Below are positions 24,091-36,187 of a stretch of DNA of 64,000 nt, one piece after another. A program made the position numbers and the translations under genes. Origin of the DNA: Mycogone perniciosa. Lineage: Eukaryota > Ascomycota > Sordariomycetes > Hypocreales > Hypocreaceae. The stretch is taken from positions 124,001 through 188,000 of the forward strand of contig JAOALB010000025.1 in assembly GCA_025331125.1 (NCBI GenBank), read 5' to 3'. How positions within the stretch are numbered: position 1 is the stretch's first letter; every line of letters starts with the position of its first letter. A model generated the notes under the pieces. The model searched no databases. It had not been told where the DNA came from and saw only the letters and a program-made list of their open reading frames with translations.

Positions 24091-24876
24091 CTACTTACGC
24101 ATACCCTGCATCTCCTCATCCTCTTGGGGAACTGACATTGGAGGTGACTTGTCCAAGGTGAAGCCCATGACCTCAGTGATGACGGTAACAACCATCTCCA
24201 TGATAGAAGAGAGACCAAGGTATAACCAAGGAGTTGAGGTGAGTCCGGCAAAGACAACCAGGCAAGTGTAAATGAGGCGGACAATGATAAATGGCATGCT
24301 AAGAATGACTGCAATGATGATGCGGTGCTCGCCCTGGGCGACGTAGCCCTGATTCGTAGCAGCGATGAAGATCTCTAGAATCACGAGAGCCACAACGGCA
24401 CAGAGGATACCCACAGCAGCGTGGCTGACGGTGGAATAGGTAACTTTAGGCCTGCCATCGGCAATCGTGAACGTAGACTGGGTACCCCCGACGATGAGAA
24501 GGATAATAGCCAGCAGTAGCAGAAGCTCGACGAGGCGCTGGTGCTTGTTCTGGATAAAGACGTGGCCTTGGCGGTTGATGGAGTCGAAGATACGGCTCAG
24601 CAGGCCGAGAACGAGGAGAATCAGGGGAGCAAGACCAATGCCGTTGACGGTCAGCCAGCCGATGTAGAGATTGACGTTTGAAGGGCTTGAGATGGTGGCC
24701 AGGCGAAGACAGGCACCAACGACGCGGGCGAGGGCAAGGATGATGAGGCCTCGCCAGCCGGCGTTTTTGGTGAAGCCATGTCTCATGCAGAGAGTAATGC
24801 CGCCGCCGAGAGCAAAGAGGTAGAAGATGAGCTCAGCAATGGCGATGCCATCATATGCCTCAGAGGGCCGGCTCAT
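24091..24876 (-). CDS. Seven-helix membrane protein, DUF7702 type
   Basis: Single-exon gene of 261 residues starting at the ATG at 24876. About seven hydrophobic segments are visible, spread over residues 12-245. Examples are AELIFYLFALGGGITLCM, GWLTVNGIGLAPLILLVLG, LVELLLLLAIILLIVGG, AVGILCAVVALVILEIFIA and IIIAVILSMPFIIVRLIY. The start has the pattern SEAYDGIAIAELIFY, and the loop NGIGLAPLILL is typical of the fungal DUF7702 family as I recall it. The C-terminus (about 20 residues, SVPQEDEEMQGMRK) is charged and cytosolic. The topology is receptor-like, but no ligand or pathway is known to me and it should not be called a GPCR on this evidence. Confidence 0.82.
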   Translation of the reverse strand: MSRPSEAYDGIAIAELIFYLFALGGGITLCMRHGFTKNAGWRGLIILALARVVGACLRLATISSPSNVNLYIGWLTVNGIGLAPLILLVLGLLSRIFDSINRQGHVFIQNKHQRLVELLLLLAIILLIVGGTQSTFTIADGRPKVTYSTVSHAAVGILCAVVALVILEIFIAATNQGYVAQGEHRIIIAVILSMPFIIVRLIYTCLVVFAGLTSTPWLYLGLSSIMEMVVTVITEVMGFTLDKSPPMSVPQEDEEMQGMRK

Positions 24877-26033
24877 GGTGACTGAGTTGAAGTATAAAAC
24901 AGTGACTTAATAGAGCAGTCTAGTTGAGAGAAGAGAAGGTTGGTCGACCCAAGGAAAAGAAACTTAAGGGATAGCTCCTATGGGCAAAATCGATAGTTCA
25001 AACGAAGGTTTGAAGAGCGGGGAAAGAGATTGATATCTTTTTTGGAACAGGAACTTGTTTCTCAATGTGCTGGATGCCGAATGAAGATGGATCGGAATAA
25101 AGCGAGGAAGCACATGAATTATATATTCCTCTATTGCTTTCCTTTAGAGCTTGATACTATCCGGATACCGGCACCATCCTACGCATAAAATAGGCATCAA
25201 AGCAAGCCACCTCGAAACAGTTTACTTTAGTAAGCGTTACATACATATCAACTGAAGTCAAAGCCCCAATGTCCACGACAAATGATCAACTGCGGATGCA
25301 GCTCCTGGATAGATATTGGGGGGGTGTCCTGATTGGGCGGCAGCATCGAAAGGTTTGCCGAATGGGGCCTAGCGGCATCTGCCTCCCGTCTTGGTTGTCC
25401 GGTTCTTGTTTTTCTTTCCCACGCAAAAAAAGGTCGGGAGGACCCGCTTTACCGGGAATTGAGGTCGGTGCTGTCGCATCCGAACCGCCGACTTGGCCTT
25501 TGAACCTTCGCAATTGGACGGCATCGCCGCGGGGGGCTGAGCGAGGCGGTGCTGTTTGTGGAGGCGGCTGCAATAATGACTTCGTACTCGCTCCTCGTTT
25601 AAGAGCTTGGGCTATGTAGGAAGGTCCTTTGTGGTTTTGTGATGGCGACGACACTGTCGGCGTGTTATGTTGCGCATATGAGTGACGATCTTTTACGCTA
25701 ATGAACGAGAGCGAAGGTTGCGTGGATACAGAAATGGGAGGCAGCCCGCCCCTCAGCCGAAGGGCGTACGTAACGGCTGTGATGGTTTTTCAATGTAGAT
25801 GTCGTAGGGACGATGCGTTGATATGAGACTCAAAGAGAAATGGGGCGGAGTGGTAGTAATACTAGTAGCAATAGTATCTAGGAACGAGCTTCATCAAACG
25901 TCATTCATCGGCGTTTGGTGTCCCACCCGGTAGTATGGAGGACTAACCAAAGAGCCACAAAAATCCTTCCCCCACCATACGCAACCAAACCACAACTCTG
26001 CCATGCTTCTTCACCACCACACTCGGCGACAAG
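24877..26033. promoter_or_regulatory. Divergent region between DUF7702 gene and KTI12
   Basis: This 1.16 kb gap holds both promoters. The ORFs inside (for example 25269-25619) lack family features, and the G/C-rich stretch at 25490-25570 inflates ORF length. No repeat or RNA gene recognised. Confidence 0.4.
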
Positions 26034-27112
26034 ATGCCGGTACGTATGTCGCACCAAATCAACACCCCATGGCTGAAGAAAAGAGGGGGGCCATAATTTT
26101 TTAACAAAAGACATCATGTGCAAATCTATAGCTCATCATCCTCACCGGCCTGCCGACCTCGGGCAAATCCACGCGCGCAAAGCAGCTCCATGAATATCTC
26201 ACTGCCCGCATCGCCGGCACCAAGTACCGTCTGCATCTGATTTCGGACGACTCCCTCTCCATCTCGCGCTCTGTCTACGACCTCTCGGCGCTCCCGGCGC
26301 ATACAAGGTCTGCGAATGCGAGCGAGAAGGATGCGCGGGCGACTATCTACGGCGCTGTGAAGAGGATTTTGTCGGATAAGGATATCGTCATCTTGGATGG
26401 GCTGAACTACATCAAGGGTTGGCGCTACCAGCTACATTGCGAGTCGAAAGCCGTGCGGACTCCGAGCTGTATATTGCAGATCGGCTGTTCAGTGGAGCGC
26501 GCAAAGCATGTCAATGAGGAACGGTTAACCAGGAGTCTGGCTGCTGCCGCCGAGCAAGGGGGTAGTGACACCACAGCTGATGATACGGTTGAGGCGTATG
26601 AACCTGGCAACTGGGAAAACCTTGTCTTTCGCCATGAGGAGCCTAATCCTATGACTCGCTGGGACAGTCCTTTGTTTACAGTGATTTGGGAGGACGATGA
26701 GGAGCAGGCCAAGAAGACGTTCGATTCTCTCTGGGAAGCCATTGCTGGGGATAGCCGAAAAATCATACGCCCGAATCAAGCCACGGAACAGCGAGGCCGC
26801 GATGCCAGCGGCGACTACCTCTACGTGCTGGACCGAGAAACGCAGGACATTGTCAAGCGGGTGCTGGATCAGCAAGGGGATGACGGCGGAGGCGAGGTCA
26901 AAGTGTCACTGAGCTCCAGCGGTAGGGAAGATTTAATCATCGAGCTTCCGGCCGCCAGGAAGGTAGGCCTGCCGGAGCTTCAGAGGCATAGAAGGGCTTT
27001 TATGGGGTTGAACCGGGGAGGCATTGGGTTGGAAAAGGTGACGAACATGGCGGCTGATACATTGAGGGAATCATTCGTCAACTACCTCAATAATGCATTT
27101 GATGCAGAGTAA
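26034..27112 (+). CDS. KTI12: Kti12, Elongator-associated P-loop protein
   Basis: Kti12 is a P-loop ATPase related to the tRNA kinase PSTK. It associates with Elongator and is needed for its wobble-uridine modification of tRNA. The first coding exon is only six bases (ATG CCG, 26034-26039), followed by a 92 nt intron and the main exon 26132-27112; the product is 328 residues. The junction gives MP-LIILTGLPTSGKST, placing the Walker A motif at residues 8-16 as in other Kti12 proteins, whereas no ATG in the main exon could supply it. Further family features are the SDDSLSISR switch region, DIVILDGLNYIKGWRYQLHC and the conserved WDSPLFTV. The C-terminal third holds the tRNA-binding helices (MAADTLRESFVNYLNNAF at the end). 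Confidence 0.95.
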
Positions 27113-28134
27113 ATAGAAATTTCAAGAAAAGAAAACTTTGAGCTGGGACATGTTGACGAGACTAAAATGTGAGTAGAAGTTTGGTTTGACAGAGTCGAGA
27201 AGTAGTACGGAGTACGAAGTACAGATCCAATTAATACGGAATAGACATGGCCACACCAGCCTTGGCTCAAATGTGTACGAGTATATAGTATCATCCGAGT
27301 TCGAGCCCCTGATTAAAGGGCGATTGTTGATTCTCGGCCTAGAATAACCAATGCTTGGCTTAATGTGGGCATGGATGTTGCTGAAGTGGATGTACAATTT
27401 GTTTGCTGCCCCAGCAGATCTGTCAAGGATTAAGGTTTTCTGTCGAGGATTACATCATTGGCAAACATATGTACAAGTAATACATACTCGGGCCCCCCGT
27501 TCACAAGGAACAGGTATAGGTGGTCCTCAATTTACCCCGTACGAAGTACGAAGTACAGACGAACGAACTATTAAATTGTCGTTTGTTTGTTGAGAGGCCA
27601 AAGAATGGAATGGCTGGTTGTAGACGGTGGCAATAATTAATCTGACCCGCTTATCAAGCAAAGCAAGCATGGCATGCATCAAGCCGCCAGCGCCTGTTGC
27701 GCGTCTCTCAGTTGCCTGGCGGGGGCTTTCAGTGGAAGGCAGCAGAAGATTCCGCAGCCTCGCAGTGAAACACTGCTGCATAATTGATGTTCCGCTCCGC
27801 TCAGGGCTGCTGGTGATATCATTGGCCCGTTCCCCTCCGCTGCCGCCGTGTGGATGCTGTGGCTGCAAAGGTAACTTGGTATCTTGTATTAGTTAGGCGG
27901 CGTGCCAGCAACAGAAGCTCTCGCCGCTCAACCCTCTCCCTCTCTCCTCCATATCATCCCTTCCAAACGCAAACTCAAACTCCTTTGCATTCCTCCTCTC
28001 CCGCCCATAAATTCATCGTGAGGAGGCCGCATCACCAATATCCCTCCCGCACACAACTCACCCAGCATCCCGGTTTCGGCCACGTTCCCGCATCTTCCAC
28101 ACCCTGAACGCAGCTACGAGCAGCATCAATCAAG
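27113..28134. other. Gap between KTI12 and CDC48
   Basis: This 1.02 kb contains one TACGGAGTAC at 27206-27215 and a tandem GAA-centred variant at 27540-27556. The last 230 bp before CDC48 are pyrimidine-rich and are taken as its promoter and leader. No gene seen. Confidence 0.4.
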
Positions 28135-30887
28135 ATGGCTCCCCAGCCTGACGACAAGAAGAAGGTCAACTTGACGTGCGTTTTCCCTATGGCTCCTATA
28201 CTGTTGTCTTCAAGGGAGAAACAACAGCTGACCAATTTGCAGCGACCCCTCAGGCGCAGAGATTAAGCACGTTCGTACAGCCCACTTTGGTTGAAGCTTC
28301 AAGGTGGGGAAACTGACGCCGTCACAGGAAGATGACACCGCCACTGCCATTCTCAAGAAGAAGAAGAAGCCCAACCAGCTGATGTAGGCTCGCCTGGTCC
28401 GAGTGATGAATGAACATATGTGCTAACCAGAATCTAGGGTTACCGATGCCGTCAATGACGACAACAGCATCATCGCCCTGTCCGAGGCCACCATGGACGC
28501 CCTTCAGCTCTTCCGTGGTGACACCGTCCTTGTACGAGGAAAGAAGAGAAAGGACACCGTCCTGATTGTCCTCGCCGATGAGGAACTTGACGAGGGCAGC
28601 GCCAGAATCAACCGAGTTGTCCGCCACAACCTCCGCGTGAAGCACGGTGATATGATCACCATTCACCCCTGCCCGGATATCAAATATGTATGTTTATTTG
28701 ACACCATCAGCTTTGGACGCAAGTGACTGACAAGCAAACAGGCCAAGCGCATCGCTGTCCTTCCCATTGCCGACACCGTCGAGGGCCTTACCGGCTCACT
28801 ATTCGACGTCTTCCTCGCCCCATACTTCCGCGAAGCCTACCGGCCAGTCCGGCAAGGAGACTTGTTCATCGTTCGTGGTGGCATGAGACAGGTAGAATTC
28901 AAGGTGGTCGAGGTTGACCCCCCAGAATACGGCATTGTCGCCCAGGATACCGTCATCCATTGTGAGGGCGAGCCTATCCAGCGAGATGAGGAGGAGAACA
29001 ACCTGAACGAGGTTGGATATGACGACATTGGTGGTTGCCGGAAACAGATGGCTCAGATCCGTGAGATGGTTGAGCTTCCTCTTCGCCATCCCCAGCTCTT
29101 CAAGTCTATCGGTATTAAGCCTCCTCGGGGTGTTTTGCTGTATGGTCCTCCGGGTACCGGTAAGACTCTCATGGCTCGTGCCGTTGCCAACGAGACTGGC
29201 GCCTTTTTCTTCCTCATCAATGGACCGGAGATCATGTCCAAAATGGCTGGTGAATCCGAATCGAACTTGCGCAAGGCCTTTGAAGAGGCCGAGAAGAACT
29301 CGCCCGCCATCATCTTCATTGATGAGATCGACTCTATCGCTCCCAAGCGAGACAAGACCAACGGTGAAGTTGAGCGTCGTGTCGTGTCCCAACTCCTTAC
29401 TCTCATGGACGGCATGAAGGCCCGCTCCAACGTTGTGGTCATGGCCGCCACCAACCGCCCCAACTCCATCGACCCAGCTCTGCGACGATTCGGTCGTTTC
29501 GACCGTGAGGTTGACATTGGCATCCCCGACCCCACCGGTCGTCTCGAGATTCTTCAGATCCACACCAAGAACATGAAGTTGGGCGACGACGTGGACCTGG
29601 AGCAGATTGCTTCCGAGACCCACGGTTATGTCGGTTCCGATGTTGCCGCCCTCTGCTCTGAGGCAGCCATGCAGCAGATTCGTGAGAAGATGGACCTGAT
29701 CGACCTCGATGAGGATACTATCGATGCCGAAGTCCTCGACTCCCTGGGTGTCACTATGGACAACTTCCGATTCGCCTTGGGTGTGTCCAACCCCTCCGCT
29801 CTCCGTGAGGTTGCAGTTGTTGAGGTTCCCAACGTCCGCTGGGAGGATATTGGTGGTCTGGAGGCCGTCAAGCAGGACCTCCGCGAGAGCGTCCAGTACC
29901 CCGTCGACCACCCCGAAAAGTTCCTCAAGTTTGGTCTTTCGCCATCTCGAGGTGTGCTGTTCTATGGTCCTCCCGGTACTGGTAAAACTATGTTGGCCAA
30001 GGCTGTTGCCAACGAGTGTGCCGCCAACTTCATCTCCGTCAAGGGACCTGAACTTCTCAGCATGTGGTTCGGTGAGTCCGAAAGCAACATTCGTGACATC
30101 TTCGACAAGGCTCGAGCCGCTGCCCCCTGTGTTGTTTTCCTCGATGAGTTGGACTCCATTGCCAAGGCTCGTGGTGGCTCTGTCGGTGACGCTGGTGGTG
30201 CTTCTGACCGTGTTGTCAACCAGCTCTTGACTGGTAAGTATTTTCTTTCAACACCCAATATTACATGTCTTGAATCACTTGGCTAACTCCCTTGCAGAAA
30301 TGGACGGCATGACCTCCAAGAAGAACGTCTTCGTTATTGGTGCTACCAACAGACCTGAGCAGCTTGATCCTGCCTTGTGCCGTCCTGGACGTCTGGACTC
30401 TCTCATCTACGTGCCTCTGCCTGATGAGCCTGGCCGTCTTGGAATTCTCAAGGCCCAGCTGCGCAAGACTCCTGTTGCAGATGACGTCGACATCGGCTAC
30501 ATTGCCGCCAAGACCCATGGCTTCTCTGGTGCCGATCTTGGATTCATCACCCAGCGTGCTGTCAAGATTGCCATCAAGGAGGCCATTACCGTCGACATTG
30601 AGCGTACCAAGGCTCGCGAGGCTGCCGGCGACGATATGGACGTGGATGATGCTGAGGACCCCGTGCCTGAGCTGACCAAGGCCCACTTCGAGGAAGCCAT
30701 GCAAATGGCTCGCAGATCCGTTAGCGACGTTGAGATCCGCAGATACGAGGCCTTCGCACAGCAAATGAAGAACGCTGGCCCTGGTGCCTACTTCAAGTTC
30801 CCTGATGGAGCTGATGGGGCTCCTGGTGGCGGCGACGCCGGCAACTCCTTTGGTGATGCTGGCAACGACGATGATCTTTATGACTAA
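28135..30887 (+). CDS. CDC48: Cdc48/p97 AAA+ segregase
   Basis: Hexameric ATPase that extracts ubiquitinated proteins from membranes, chromatin and complexes (ERAD, proteasome delivery). Six exons are 28135-28175, 28243-28270, 28328-28383, 28438-28687, 28742-30233 and 30298-30887. All introns have CTAAC/CTGAC branch sites, and the product is 818 residues, normal for the family. The N domain (about 25-205) carries LFRGDTVLVRGKKRKDTV. The D1 Walker A GPPGTGKT lies at about residue 260 with FIDEIDSIAP as Walker B. D2 has a second GPPGTGKT near 530 and FLDELDSIAKARG. The arginine-finger and sensor segment NRPNSIDPALRRFGRFDREVD is intact. The acidic C-terminal tail ends NDDDLYD, close to the usual DDDLY ending that binds cofactors. 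Exon 2 is a 28 nt microexon. Codon use is strongly biased, as expected for an abundant protein; this creates long antisense shadow ORFs. Confidence 0.98.
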
Positions 30888-31665
30888 AGTTAAGCGGTGG
30901 TTGGCAATAGGACACGATCTCCTAGGTCCCTGTATTCTAAAGTTTCCTCATACATCTACATCGACTTACAAGTTAGGCGGTGGGGACTTAATCAATCCAT
31001 GACGCCTTTTTTAGGTCGGCTATTTGGGCTGGGAGTTGGTAGAATGGTAGAAAGTCAAAGAAGGGTACGAAAAGGGTAACCCCAAACATGGCACTCCAGG
31101 CTTGGCCTTTTTGGCACGCTCCGCGACATAAGGATATTTCTTTCGGCAAAGTTGCAGGCTGGTTACTGGTCCTGTTTTGCTACGCCGTGAGAGCAGGTTA
31201 CGATAGCTCGATAGATGATGCAAATTGATTCCCGTTATGAATGATTTTGTCAGCAAATTGCTGTATGTGAGTTTACGTGAGGTAAGGTTGTTTTCTTGTA
31301 CAGCAAGATGCTCGAACGCCAGGCAATGGCTTGATAATATACGTAGGTCTATTCGTCCAAGAATTCATACATATTATGATGACTATAGTTTTTCAGTTGA
31401 TAAGTAAAAGGGCCGATTCGCCTTCAATGTATTTTTTTCTCTTCCCAGAGTGCCAGATTTCATTCAGCCCGGTGTCTTTGTGTCGCTCTGTGGTTCAATA
31501 TGCTCGTCCCGTCATTCTCCTACGTCCCGAGTCTTCTCTCGAACGCCTTAGACCAAGTTTGTTGGTGTTTTCATGCTTCTCATATACTCCCGGGATCCCA
31601 CCTCTCTCTCCTCATATGCCAGGTATTTAAGAAGAAAGGGGGTCTTCCTCTTTTTTTTTTAATCA
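30888..31665. other. Convergent 3' gap after CDC48
   Basis: 778 bp between CDC48 and a minus-strand gene. It holds the two 3' regions, including a T-run at 31651-31660. No gene or GTAC motif seen. Confidence 0.35.
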
Positions 31666-32254
31666 TCAACCACTGCCCTTCTCCTCAATCTCACACACGG
31701 CCTCCAAACACTCCCGCGTCGTCCTCAACGCTTCTTCCACGACGGAAATGGGCATTGCGAGACTGGGCTTTTCGCCTCCCCCCGCTGCCGCCGCGCCGTT
31801 GGCTTTTTTATTATTGCTAGCATCGCCGTTGGTCGCTGAGGCTTTGCCGTTTGTACTTGACGTACTGCCTGATGAGGAAGAAGTGAAGTCTTCGCGAACG
31901 TCGTCGAGGACGCGCCGGAGGAGCGCTGGGAACGTGGTGATTTCGCCGGAGCGCATGAGGGAGAGGGCGTGGGCTTGGATGGCGGTGGGCCAGTTGGATG
32001 GGTTGGCGTTGAGGGCGTGGAGGAGGGCTTCTTGGATCCTGGCACTCGCGATTAGCCCACTGCCGTGTCTCCCGGAGGGGGGATGGCGTCTCTGCGAGCT
32101 TTCTGGGGAGGTAAGAGGAGGCTTACTTGGCGACATGGCCGTCTCGTAGCAGCACGGTGTTAATTTGCGAGCGCAGATCCGGGTCGAGCGTCGCGGGGGT
32201 GTAGTTTGCGGCGGAGGAGGGGACTTTAACGGGTGTGGATGGTCTTTGAGCCAT
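31666..32254 (-). CDS. Small conserved-looking protein of unknown function
   Basis: Exons 32254-32127 and 32038-31666 join in frame across an 88 nt intron (branch GCTAAT) to give 166 residues. The start reads MAQRPSTPVKVPSSAANYTP. The core, about residues 27-90, is helical and well-formed (LDPDLRSQINTVLLRDGHVA, then KIQEALLHALNANPSNWPTA and IQAHALSLMRSGEITTFPAL). A Ser/Thr/Asn/Ala-rich linker follows, then a C-terminal helix (PISVVEEALRTTRECLEAVC). The pattern is that of a small nuclear complex subunit, but I do not recognise the family and give no function. The spliced reading fits much better than the 156-codon unspliced ORF. Confidence 0.68.
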
Positions 32255-35200
32255 GATTACGGTAGAAAAAAACGTATCTTTGAAACGAGGGATGTGGAAG
32301 AAAGAGAAGAGTCGTCGGCGAGAGATGTTGGACGAAAGCTCGGCTTGCGCTTTTGAGACGTGGGTTTATCTGATTTCGCGGACTCGGCTCCTTGCAGGTG
32401 GAAGAGCTGTGTATAACTAGTTTTCGCTTGTTTCGTTGTATTTCTCGATGGTGATGATGATGAGGATGCGCTTCGAGATAAAAGTGGGAGTTTGGAGTCT
32501 CTGCTGCTGATTCGCATAGGATTAGCAAAAACCCAGGTTCATATCCCCCAAGTACGCAAACCGATTCTTTCTCCACCTGCGCGTCGCAGAAGAAAGCCTG
32601 GATCACTGCTACTAAGGAGACGGCGGGGGGAATACACACAGCAAGTAGGACGTCACGGATTTTCGGAGCAAAGGCAATGGTTTTTTTCGATTCGCGATTT
32701 GCGTTGGCAGGTTTCCAGATGTTGCGTAAGTAGGCGACAAGGCTGAGGCTGAAGATGCGATTGGACAGTAGTAGTGCGATGGCTAGAGCTAACGACGTGA
32801 ATTGAGCCGCAAGGCTGATTGAGGTGGAGACACGGCTGTTTTATTATGTCACCCGGTAAGGCGGGGCCATGATTGGTGTGGAGGTGGGGAGACGCTTCTC
32901 CTCTTTCGAGGGCTGGAGGGAAATCTTAGCTACCCTATAATACCATCGGTGCACATATCGAGGTTGACTCTTTCCTCTATGGCTATAATTCTTTGTAATT
33001 GCATCTGTCATACCTAATCGCACATTATCTCCACCATCACCTCGCTAACAAGACCGCTATAAAAGGCGCCTTATATTAACAAGCCCGTTCAAGGATTCTT
33101 CAACACTAAGACCCGAGACCCCCGAGACCCCCAAGGCTTCGATACACCACAAAAAGGCCTTCTGACCTCGCAATTCAATAATTTGGAATAATCCCAACTC
33201 ACTACTCTATCCAGAAGCCCGACTCTTTCTATCCCAACCCCAAACATCACGCTGCCTGCCGTGTGACCCCCAGCATGTCTCTGATCCTCATTCACCTACC
33301 ATGACGCGTTTTGTCTCTGTACACGGACTTCCCACAAATCTCTCCGACTTACACCGACACATCCGTCCATCTATCATACGTACAAAATATGAAAGAGCAG
33401 GCAAGGGTAAACAACAAAGGATAAAGTGGATACTTCACCTGGGACCCCTCCCCCCTTAAGCCTTGTTCCAGCCCATTTTTGAGGTCCTCGTCTTCGTTTC
33501 TTGCTTTGGTCACGCGGAGAATTGCCATGGAGAACCTGGCTTATGCTCCCAGCCGAGAAAAACCTAGTCATACGGTTCTCTTGTACTTCGTAATAACAAG
33601 CCGCATTAATCATGGCGGAAAACACCGAGTAGCCCCGATGGGAAATGGAATGGCAAGAGTTGCAGCTGAATGGGGCATACTATGGCCTGATATGCACAAG
33701 TAGTAAGTAATTTGCCCAAGTTTACGGAGTATTCGTATACAGCAAATACTGCCCTTATACGGAGCACGTCAAATGCACTCTTGACTCAACCTCGCCTTGG
33801 GCAGTTTTCTAACATGGGAGGAATAATACGGGCGGAACTTACCGACAGGCACTCGGGCAAATAGACTCCGTATGCCCATCTCAAAGCTGAAGCCTTTTCG
33901 AGGTCGGTCAACCCGACGAGATGAGCGCCGCCAATCTGCCCGGCCCCGGCCCGAGTCGACATCTCACCCCCTGGCCGGAGTAATGTCAGTGGTCGACGGC
34001 GAATGCCCTGTTCGCTCTGCGACACGGATACATTACAAGGGATACATGTAGGCATATGTGTAGGCAATCTGTACTTCGTACTCCGTAGATACCTACCTTT
34101 GCTGTATGTAGGTAGATCCTACGCCCTTGCCTTCGCCCCGGAGCCGAGATGCCACTACCCTGTACAGAGTGGTACTCGTAATCCATAGTTGGCATCGCAT
34201 CCACACGGCGCTTACAGCTTGGTCGCAAGGGACATACTAGTCGCAAGTTGCTCTCCCAAGCCTCTTTCCGTACTTCGTACAACACATACCATCCATGATC
34301 ATCGCGATGGTTGTTCAAGCCCAAGGCGGCGCCACGTGAGACCAGAGAACATGTTGTCCATCGACAAGTCCAGATACTTGGTAAAGTACTGGGGAATTCC
34401 CCGTTTATCCCAAGAAACCGCGGCGAAACGACCACTATGGTGTCGGCGGTGTGGTATGGTGTCACCGGTACGTCTTTCTGTCAAAGAAATGAATAGAATC
34501 AACCAAAATCAGGGATGGGAGAACAGAAAGAACAAAGAAATGGCGCAATGTCCTTGCTCAGAAATTGCAACCCAAAAAATTACGTGCCATGGTTGGATGA
34601 ACAGGTTTCCCAATCTTCACCGACCTTGTCAGATCCGAACCCGGCAGGTGAAACGACGAGTATCTGACCGCCATACCTTGGACAGCGATTGGATAGCCTC
34701 CCATGCTCTCCCTCCCAAAGCTTCCCTTCCCCGCGGCCAGGGGGGTGACAGGGGAGGGGGAGGGACACACAGATGGGGAAGAGACATGTCGTAATCCCCC
34801 CCAAGCTCCCAGATACTCGTAGGCAATAAATAGAATGTGGATGGGTAGCCATTGGCCGCAGTGGGAATCTGAGAACCTCGTGGAAGTGTGCCAGCCTGTG
34901 GATTGACAACGGACTCGGTTGGTTCGGGAAACGGCTTGCGAACGTGTGCGACGTGGAAACTTGCGTTTGGGAAGATGAGACCAACGTCGACGCCGACTTC
35001 AGCTCGGATAAACATAGTATATGATGATTCATCTATCTCTGCGTATGCAGTGCGTTGGATGGAAATATTTGTGTCGTTGGGTAACATCGGCGACTTGATT
35101 TCTTCGTGCATTCGCAGCAATATGCAGCATCATTTCAAGAGGGTAAAAACCGTGTCTGCTGACCTGATGCTGAGCTCGGTTTGGTGTCAGCTCCCTGCCT

Positions 35201-36162
35201 TTACTGATGTAGTGCTACCCAAGTCCGGCATCTATCCGGCGATCGCGAGATGGAGCCTGCTCATTTATGCACAATTAGCAAGCGGCCATTCGCATCTTGC
35301 ACAAAGGAAACTGCGGAGTTGGTATGACTAGGTACGAATATCAAAGCGCGTACTGGGCTGTCACCCGGGAACCAGGATCCGGGGCCCCTGGTGTGACAAA
35401 GCGAAGTAGTTGCTGCATTAGGCCGAGGAGCTTGCATCCAAAGGACACGCACTCATCACCGTCTTTGTCGCCTTTAAAAATGAACCTGTGTCAGTGCGAC
35501 TATGCTGACCAGATATCGTAGTTATCGCGCCTCCGACATTGGATTTGCTCCAAAGTCATGCGTATCGGATGGAACAGGCATCTCATCTCTACCATTGCGC
35601 ACAAGTCGCCATGTTGAGGAGTAGAACAAAGCCACTCGCGACCTGACCTGGTTTTGAATAATATCCCCACCCCCTGATGGGGGCCACTGCATCGGATTTT
35701 TGACTTACCTGGCCCGCGATCTGGTTACACACCATCCAACATGGCTGCAGGGAAACGCCATCCATATGTATGAATTTGGCTCACCTGATTTTTTAGAATC
35801 CAATACCAGCGCGCGAAGCCTTTGCGAGCCAGAGAAAAAGCAAATGTTCAGCCAGACTTGTGGAGGAGAGAGAAAAGAACAAGTTTGGCAAGGCGACGAA
35901 TTGGAAGAGCTGTGTGTGAAATTTGGCCAAACCGAAAGAAGCAAAACAGTTTTTGGCCAGACAGCCGCAACTGTTCATGGCGCGGATTGTGTTTGAGTAA
36001 AGAACCATGTCCATGCGTTTATTCTAATACTGCTCTTGGGGATGCGAACGTGCAGACGCCTAGGTGCTTTTGTTTTAGATTGTCTGCGTTGTGTGTACAG
36101 AGTAAAATGGGGTGAATCTGCGAGTCAATCAAGTCCCGAGACCTCTGATTTCCCCACTCCCT

Positions 36163-36187
36163 CACTGTGATTTCTATCATCACAGTG
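36163..36187. repeat. Perfect 9-bp inverted repeat with 7-nt loop
   Basis: CACTGTGAT and its exact reverse complement ATCACAGTG flank a 7-base spacer. It could form a small hairpin or be a dimer-binding site. It lies deep in the gene-poor block, far from any recognised gene, and could be chance. Confidence 0.6.

Noticed and set aside
25269..25619. 116-codon ORF between the DUF7702 gene and KTI12
   Set aside because: G/C-rich local composition explains its length; the product is rich in Gly, Arg and Trp with no features.
28799..29911. 370-codon ORF antisense to CDC48
   Set aside because: It lies opposite a strongly biased coding exon; such codon use removes stop codons from the opposite frame. 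Its translation has no domain pattern.
34189..34794. 201-codon ORF in the gene-poor block
   Set aside because: Its composition is rich in Arg, His, Pro and Ser with no ordered segments; no supporting splice sites or family motif.
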